Below are positions 60,333 through 64,000 of a DNA stretch of 64,000 bases, in pieces; position 1 is the stretch's first letter, and every line of letters begins with the position of its first letter. The stretch comes from JAUSKF01 sp964545345 (lineage in GTDB: Bacteria > Patescibacteriota > Minisyncoccia > UBA6257 > WO2-44-18), in the NCBI GenBank assembly GCA_964545345.1, contig CAZJFE010000001.1, positions 30,174-94,173 on the forward strand, given 5' to 3'. A model generated the notes under the pieces. That model did not search any database and was not told the DNA's origin. It saw only the letters and a program-made list of their open reading frames with translations. Both the position numbers and the translations under genes were made by a program.

Positions 60333-61162
60333 TTAACGATCTTCTTTAGGAATTTATGGAATTCTTCTTTGAATTCCGGATGCTGAAGGCCGTAGTAGGC
60401 CTGCGCTTGCAAAAGTCCCAGCTTGGATCCGACGTCAAAAATTTCTCCTTCAAAAACCCAACCGTTTAGTTGGGCGCCATTCTTCACATATAGTCCAAGC
60501 GCGTCGGCTATCGCGATCTCTTTTTTGCCGACGAACGCCTCTTTGGCTTTTCCAATCCAGTTGAATATGTCGGTAGTCAGGAGGTAGCGTCCCATCGCCG
60601 CCAAATCTGAGGGGGCTTCTTCTTTTTTCGGTTTCTCTACTAAATCGGTGATTTTGTGAAAACCGGGGCTGATTTCTTCGGATTTAACGATTCCATATCT
60701 TTCCACAATATCTTTGGCAACTTTGTGCAGTACAAGAATCGGAGACTTGGTTTTCTGATAGTTTTTGATGAAGCCGCGAGTGGAGCTTTCTTTGCCTGCT
60801 AGCAACTCATCGCCGAAATAGACCAGAAAGGGTTCGTCGTTTAGAAATTCTTTCGCGGTCAACAAAGCGTCGGCGCTTCCCTTCAATTCTTTTTGGATCG
60901 TGAAATCAAATTTAATTCCCAATTGTTTCCATTCCGGATCGGCTTGGAGGTAGTCGGTGTAGGTTTGAAATTGATGTTGGCCTTCGGAGGTGACGAAAAT
61001 AATATGGCGGATACCCTCGCTGACGAGTTCATCAATCACGTAGTGGATTAAGGGTTTGTCTACAATTCCAACCATTCCTTTCGGCTGATGATAAGTTAGT
61101 GGGCGGAGCCGGGTTCCGAGCCCTGCAACCGGTAGAACGGCTTTGGTGATTTCCGTTTTCAT
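60329..61162 (-). CDS. galU: UTP-glucose-1-phosphate uridylyltransferase (GalU-like)
   Basis: 277 aa from ATG 61162. The longer frame from TTG 61183 adds MVNISNG, encoded by repeat element copy 3 and not native. AVLPVAGLGTRLRPLTYHQP is the nucleotide loop with a Lys-Gly-Met instead of the usual Lys-Glu-Met after Pro, then DEPFLVYFGDELL, VERYGIVKSEE, LVEKPKKEEAPS and FEGEIFDVGSKLGLL. Makes UDP-glucose, the substrate for SqdB and GalE. The element supplies the leader. Confidence 0.9.
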   Translation of the reverse strand: MKTEITKAVLPVAGLGTRLRPLTYHQPKGMVGIVDKPLIHYVIDELVSEGIRHIIFVTSEGQHQFQTYTDYLQADPEWKQLGIKFDFTIQKELKGSADALLTAKEFLNDEPFLVYFGDELLAGKESSTRGFIKNYQKTKSPILVLHKVAKDIVERYGIVKSEEISPGFHKITDLVEKPKKEEAPSDLAAMGRYLLTTDIFNWIGKAKEAFVGKKEIAIADALGLYVKNGAQLNGWVFEGEIFDVGSKLGLLQAQAYYGLQHPEFKEEFHKFLKKIVN

Positions 61163-61274
61163 CCCGTTAGAAATATTGACCAAATAATGACTTTTGGCTA
61201 AACCTTAATTTTCTTTGGATAATTGTCATATTTTCTTTATAACTTTGTTGAGTAGAATTTCTAACGGGATTCAT
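61156..61274 (-). mobile_element. Inverted-repeat element at a start codon, copy 3
   Basis: Core 61163-61268 (106 bp), about 96% identical to copy 1 in the same orientation relative to the gene. Flanks TTTTCAT (61156-61162) and ATTCAT (61269-61274) are an imperfect pair. The gene-proximal flank contains the galU start codon. No ORF inside. Confidence 0.8.
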
Positions 61275-61291
61275 TTAGCTCACTATAAAAC

Positions 61292-61319
61292 AAAAAAGCC
61301 GCTCTGGGTAGCGCGGCTT
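61292..61319 (-). terminator. Rho-independent terminator of the EamA-like gene
   Basis: On the minus strand AGCCGC, a 10-nt loop and GCGGCT followed by six T (plus coordinates: arms 61297-61302 and 61313-61318, A run 61292-61297). Confidence 0.85.
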
Positions 61320-61325
61320 GGAAGC

Positions 61326-61742
61326 TTATTTTGTCGCAACAATCGTAATACCGATCAAGACAACGCAGATGCCGATGAGTTTTCTCCAAGTGATTGGTTC
61401 ACCGAGTAGACAGAATCCGCAAATGACTGAAACGAGAACGCAAACGGCCGGGATGATCGCTCCAAAACGGGATATTTCTTCGGTCTTATTCACGACCAGC
61501 CGGGCGTTAATTGAATGCCCGATTCCGTTAATCAGTCCAGCGGTAATCGCCATAAGCGCTCCACCGGATAGCAACAACTTCCAGTTCAATCCTTTAGCGG
61601 CCATTGGGAAAATAACCATCAGCGTGCCTAAGTTCAGCATGAAAGCGGCGACGAAAGGATTACTGATTCCGCTGGCGCGCATCACGAACTGCCAACTGCT
61701 GAAGAAAATACCGGCAAGCACGGACAAAAGTACCGTTTTCAT
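61326..61742 (-). CDS. EamA-like half-size drug/metabolite transporter
   Basis: 138 aa with about five membrane segments, one EamA repeat (full transporters have two). The end FCLLGEPITWRKLIGICVVLIGI is the classic EamA repeat boundary. Half-size members work as dimers and move small solutes, among them amino-sugar lipids in the ArnE/F case. Substrate unknown. Single gene with its own terminator. Confidence 0.85.
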   Translation of the reverse strand: MKTVLLSVLAGIFFSSWQFVMRASGISNPFVAAFMLNLGTLMVIFPMAAKGLNWKLLLSGGALMAITAGLINGIGHSINARLVVNKTEEISRFGAIIPAVCVLVSVICGFCLLGEPITWRKLIGICVVLIGITIVATK

Positions 61743-61820
61743 TCGGATCCTCTAATCGGGAACTGCGGAAATTATAACAAAATTTTTGATTTTTAGCAAT
61801 ATTGCGCGATTTTCTTTTAA

Positions 61821-62042
61821 ATGGTTAAATGTGGGCAAAAACAAATGGAGCTCAAGACCATCACCGCGACGCATAACGACTTAACGATTAAATTATCCCA
61901 GCGAAAGGATCGGGTGCTTTCCTTGCGTTACCCCGGCGGCCACGAAGTGGTGAGCGCCGTTGAGGAAGTTCAACATCCGGTTTTCCGCCAGGTGCTACAG
62001 AATCATGGAATCAAGACCGGTTTTGATCTATTGGCTTTTTAG
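61821..62042 (+). CDS. Small hypothetical protein
   Basis: 73 aa (or 65 aa from ATG 61845, MELKTITATHNDL). Mixed charged sequence with no membrane segment and no recognised motif. The -35 box of the next promoter overlaps its end. Coding status is uncertain: codon use looks plausible but there is no Shine-Dalgarno. Confidence 0.45.
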   Translation: MVKCGQKQMELKTITATHNDLTIKLSQRKDRVLSLRYPGGHEVVSAVEEVQHPVFRQVLQNHGIKTGFDLLAF

Positions 62043-62059
62043 AATTTTTCTGCTATAAT
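62031..62059 (+). promoter_or_regulatory. Promoter of the IMPase-like gene
   Basis: TTGGCT (62031-62036), 17-nt spacer ending in TGC, TATAAT (62054-62059). Shine-Dalgarno AGGAGG (62107-62112) four nt before ATG 62117. Confidence 0.78.
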
Positions 62060-62116
62060 CTGCTCCGGTTAGCTGGGCATTCAAACCTGGCAATTGAAAA
62101 ATAAAAAGGAGGAACT

Positions 62117-63112
62117 ATGAAATTTGATAGCGATCTAATCCAGAACTCGGTTGCCCGTTTAAGCGCGTCTGTGCGGATCGCCGTGAAAGCGGTAATGCAT
62201 GCCGGCGAGGTTGCGCAGAAGGCTGACCGTGGCGCTAAGACTAAGGATGGCGAAGGGCATCGTTCTGTGGTCACACAAGGCGATCAGCGAGCCGAGGCGG
62301 TGCTTGTTGAAGAAATACTGCAGCATTTTCCCAAGTCCGCCAGAATCTTGTCTGAAGAAGACGCTGACAATCAGAATATGCTTAAGAAGGATTGTCCCGA
62401 CGGATTGATGGAAGCAACATACGCCTACATCATTGATCCAGTTGATGGCACTGCGCCCTACGGATCATATTTGGGAAACTGGTGTGTGTCGGCAGGAGTG
62501 ATGCAACACGGTGAGATTGTCGGCGGAGCAGTTTATGCACCCGACTTGAATGGTGGAATGTTGCTAGTGTCAGACAGAGAGAGATGCGTCAGAGTCATCG
62601 ATCCATCGACCTCGGACGATCCTCTAAACTTGTTTGGGGATTTTGCCGAGCCGGTACTACCCAAGAACGCCACTGTTTTTTTCGGTGTTGATTCCATGCT
62701 CTATCCTTCCTTGACTAAGCTGATGCCGGAAATTGCGGCGAACGTCCGGGTGACGGGGATCGCCAATTCCGGCATCCTTGCTCTCGCGCAAGTTGCCTGC
62801 GGTCGGATCACGGCTGTCATTCAGACTCCACAGAAGGCCTGGGACTGGGCCGGCGCTTACCGCGCGGTTCTGGAAACCGGCAGAATCTTTTCTTTCTTTC
62901 GGCTCGTTCCCGATTCCGAGAACCCCGGCACTGACAAGCTGGTAGAGGTTGGCGAGAACACCTACGACTTTGATGCCTTCAAATACGAGAAGCGGAATCG
63001 TTTGGGTTACGTCGCCGGAGAACCGGCGATGGTCCGTCGGCTGATGAGGCTTCTGCCTCGCAAGGGCTATGCTCGCACCAATCCCGAAACTGTTTCCGGA
63101 AACTGGAAATAG
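62117..63112 (+). CDS. Inositol monophosphatase-family phosphatase
   Basis: 331 aa. Family metal sites: ILSEEDADN (Glu-Glu-Asp), YIIDPVDGTAPYG (DPxDGT) and KAWDWAGAYRAV (WDxAxA). Family members dephosphorylate inositol phosphates, fructose-1,6-bisphosphate, sugar phosphates or PAP (CysQ). Extra residues near the C-terminus distinguish it from simple IMPases. If PAPS chemistry fed SqdB with sulfite, a PAP phosphatase role would fit, but nothing in the sequence decides this. Own promoter, strong ribosome binding site and terminator. Confidence 0.83.
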   Translation: MKFDSDLIQNSVARLSASVRIAVKAVMHAGEVAQKADRGAKTKDGEGHRSVVTQGDQRAEAVLVEEILQHFPKSARILSEEDADNQNMLKKDCPDGLMEATYAYIIDPVDGTAPYGSYLGNWCVSAGVMQHGEIVGGAVYAPDLNGGMLLVSDRERCVRVIDPSTSDDPLNLFGDFAEPVLPKNATVFFGVDSMLYPSLTKLMPEIAANVRVTGIANSGILALAQVACGRITAVIQTPQKAWDWAGAYRAVLETGRIFSFFRLVPDSENPGTDKLVEVGENTYDFDAFKYEKRNRLGYVAGEPAMVRRLMRLLPRKGYARTNPETVSGNWK

Positions 63113-63120
63113 AATTTTTT

Positions 63121-63150
63121 AGCTGCTATCACGCGCGATAGCAGCTTTTT
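63121..63150 (+). terminator. Rho-independent terminator
   Basis: AGCTGCTATC (63121-63130), loop ACGCGC, GATAGCAGCT (63137-63146), then T run. A-rich/T-rich on both sides, so it could work in both directions. Confidence 0.9.
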
Positions 63151-63152
63151 AT

Positions 63153-63181
63153 TTGACGCCTGCGCGTTTGCGTGCTATTTT
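63153..63181 (+). promoter_or_regulatory. Promoter of the HIT/GalT-like gene
   Basis: TTGACG (63153-63158), 17-nt spacer ending in TGC, TATTTT (63176-63181). Shine-Dalgarno AAGGAG, 7 nt before ATG 63213. Confidence 0.7.
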
Positions 63182-63212
63182 CTTTTCAGTTCCTACAAGA
63201 AGGAGATCAGCG

Positions 63213-64000
63213 ATGTCGGTAACTTTCTATAGTTGGCCTGGAGGCAGGCGAAGTGTTGCCGGTGGCACGCGCACGGCGATTAAGTTGGATCGCCCGTGGC
63301 AAAAAGATATTGAAGTAAATCCGAAGATGTGTCCCTTCTGTACTAAGCCGCAAAATGATGTGCGATCGGTAGATTTAGGCAGGAATGGGAGCTGGCGAGT
63401 GATCAAGAATGCCTTTACGCCCTATCCTTTTCACCGGATGGTCATCCCCACTGAATGTTGGAGCAAGGAAGACGTGCGGCGTCTTGGCGGCGAGTCCAAG
63501 ATTTGGGGAGCGCTGAGCGTGGCGATGGAGGAGGTCGCCGCTAACAAAGACAAGACGATCTTCGTGAACGTCCATGTAGGCGCGCTTGCCGGGCAGAACG
63601 TCGCCCATCTTCACTATCACGTTGTTACGTACAAGTTTGACGACAACAGCGAGTCTTTGGTGATGCACCAGCTGCACAAGATGTATGGAGACAGTCAGAA
63701 TCCCGTTGGAAAATACAGCCATTTGATTCTTGCTCGCGCCAATCATTTGCAATTGGCCGCAGGGGGAATGCGTGTCGGTCAGGCTTTTCTTTTCCCTACG
63801 GACAGCGATCCGTTGAATGTGATGAACAAGAGAGACAGAGGGATCATCGCCGATGTTATTGCCTATCGCTTGGGCGCGCTGATTGATGTGATGAACTCTA
63901 AATTCAAGAGCGTGCAAGGACTCGCGCCCGATTACAAAATCAGTCTGATGTTTCAGGAAGGAAAGTTTCGGCATGGGCTTTATGTGCCGATCCTGAACCA
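63213..64000 (+). CDS. HIT/GalT-superfamily protein, 3' partial
   Basis: 262 codons before the window ends, no stop seen. CPFC (about residue 40) is a zinc-type Cys pair as in GalT; RVIKNAFTPYPFHRMVIPT and VHVGALAGQNVAHLHYHVVT hold the histidine triad H-x-H-x-H. Such proteins transfer or hydrolyse nucleoside-monophosphate groups (galactose-1-phosphate uridylyltransferase, Ap4A phosphorylase and relatives). GalT normally has HPH at the active site; HLHYH here is nearer to HIT hydrolases. Substrate not assigned. Confidence 0.82.
   Translation, partial: MSVTFYSWPGGRRSVAGGTRTAIKLDRPWQKDIEVNPKMCPFCTKPQNDVRSVDLGRNGSWRVIKNAFTPYPFHRMVIPTECWSKEDVRRLGGESKIWGALSVAMEEVAANKDKTIFVNVHVGALAGQNVAHLHYHVVTYKFDDNSESLVMHQLHKMYGDSQNPVGKYSHLILARANHLQLAAGGMRVGQAFLFPTDSDPLNVMNKRDRGIIADVIAYRLGALIDVMNSKFKSVQGLAPDYKISLMFQEGKFRHGLYVPILN

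Noticed and set aside
61318..61755. 145-aa plus-strand ORF over the EamA-like gene
   Set aside because: The minus-strand frame encodes a clear membrane transporter with a terminator on that strand; the plus frame is its shadow.

Overview
The window looks like bacterial chromosome from the Candidate Phyla Radiation (Patescibacteria), probably a Parcubacteria-like lineage. This is inference from gene style, not from a marker gene. The clues are a very long secreted surface protein with one peptidoglycan-binding domain, tight and often overlapping genes, few Shine-Dalgarno sequences, short leaders, and the mix of families. TGA is used as a normal stop (for example at 20067-20069), so the recoded Gracilibacteria/Absconditabacteria code is excluded. 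No rRNA, tRNA, CRISPR array, phage gene or transposase gene was recognised.

Layout. 1-4150: 3' part of a cysteine desulfurase, then ClpB and a membrane protein. 4174-5182: a long imperfect hairpin, a winged-helix regulator and two terminators. 5357-10019: a 1266-aa S-layer-like protein and a membrane-anchored TPR protein. 10016-61162: a surface-glycan island of about 50 kb. 61326-64000: a half-size EamA transporter, a small ORF, an IMPase-family phosphatase and a HIT/GalT-like protein cut by the window end.

The island makes activated sugars, moves them and decorates them. Nonulosonic (sialic-acid-like) acid synthesis: NeuC-type epimerase, NeuB synthase and two CMP-transferases. UDP-sulfoquinovose: a clear SQD1/SqdB homologue. 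A 6-deoxyhexose branch: RfbB, C-methyltransferase, RfbD, with a DegT aminotransferase nearby. Also GalE-like and GalU-like proteins. Assembly: six GT4, three GT2, four paralogues of a GT-B-like family with a WDN[L/V]T motif, three GT-C-like membrane paralogues, two YfhO-like membrane proteins and a Wzx-type flippase. Decoration: nine methyltransferases, a GNAT, a polysaccharide deacetylase and an FkbH-ACP-MaoC module. GlyA and FolD sit inside the island. The adjacent S-layer protein is a plausible acceptor, but that link is inference.

The most unusual signals are: (1) three copies of a 106-107 bp inverted-repeat element, each ending exactly at the ATG of a gene and flanked by copies of that start-codon sequence (ATGAAA), as if inserted at start codons with target duplication, or acting as invertible promoters; (2) a run of nine G that breaks a glycan methyltransferase and would be repaired by losing one G; (3) seven degenerate period-7 repeat tracts, several inside coding sequence; (4) a protein with two nucleotidyltransferase domains next to the nonulosonic acid genes; (5) the UDP-sulfoquinovose synthase in a glycan island.
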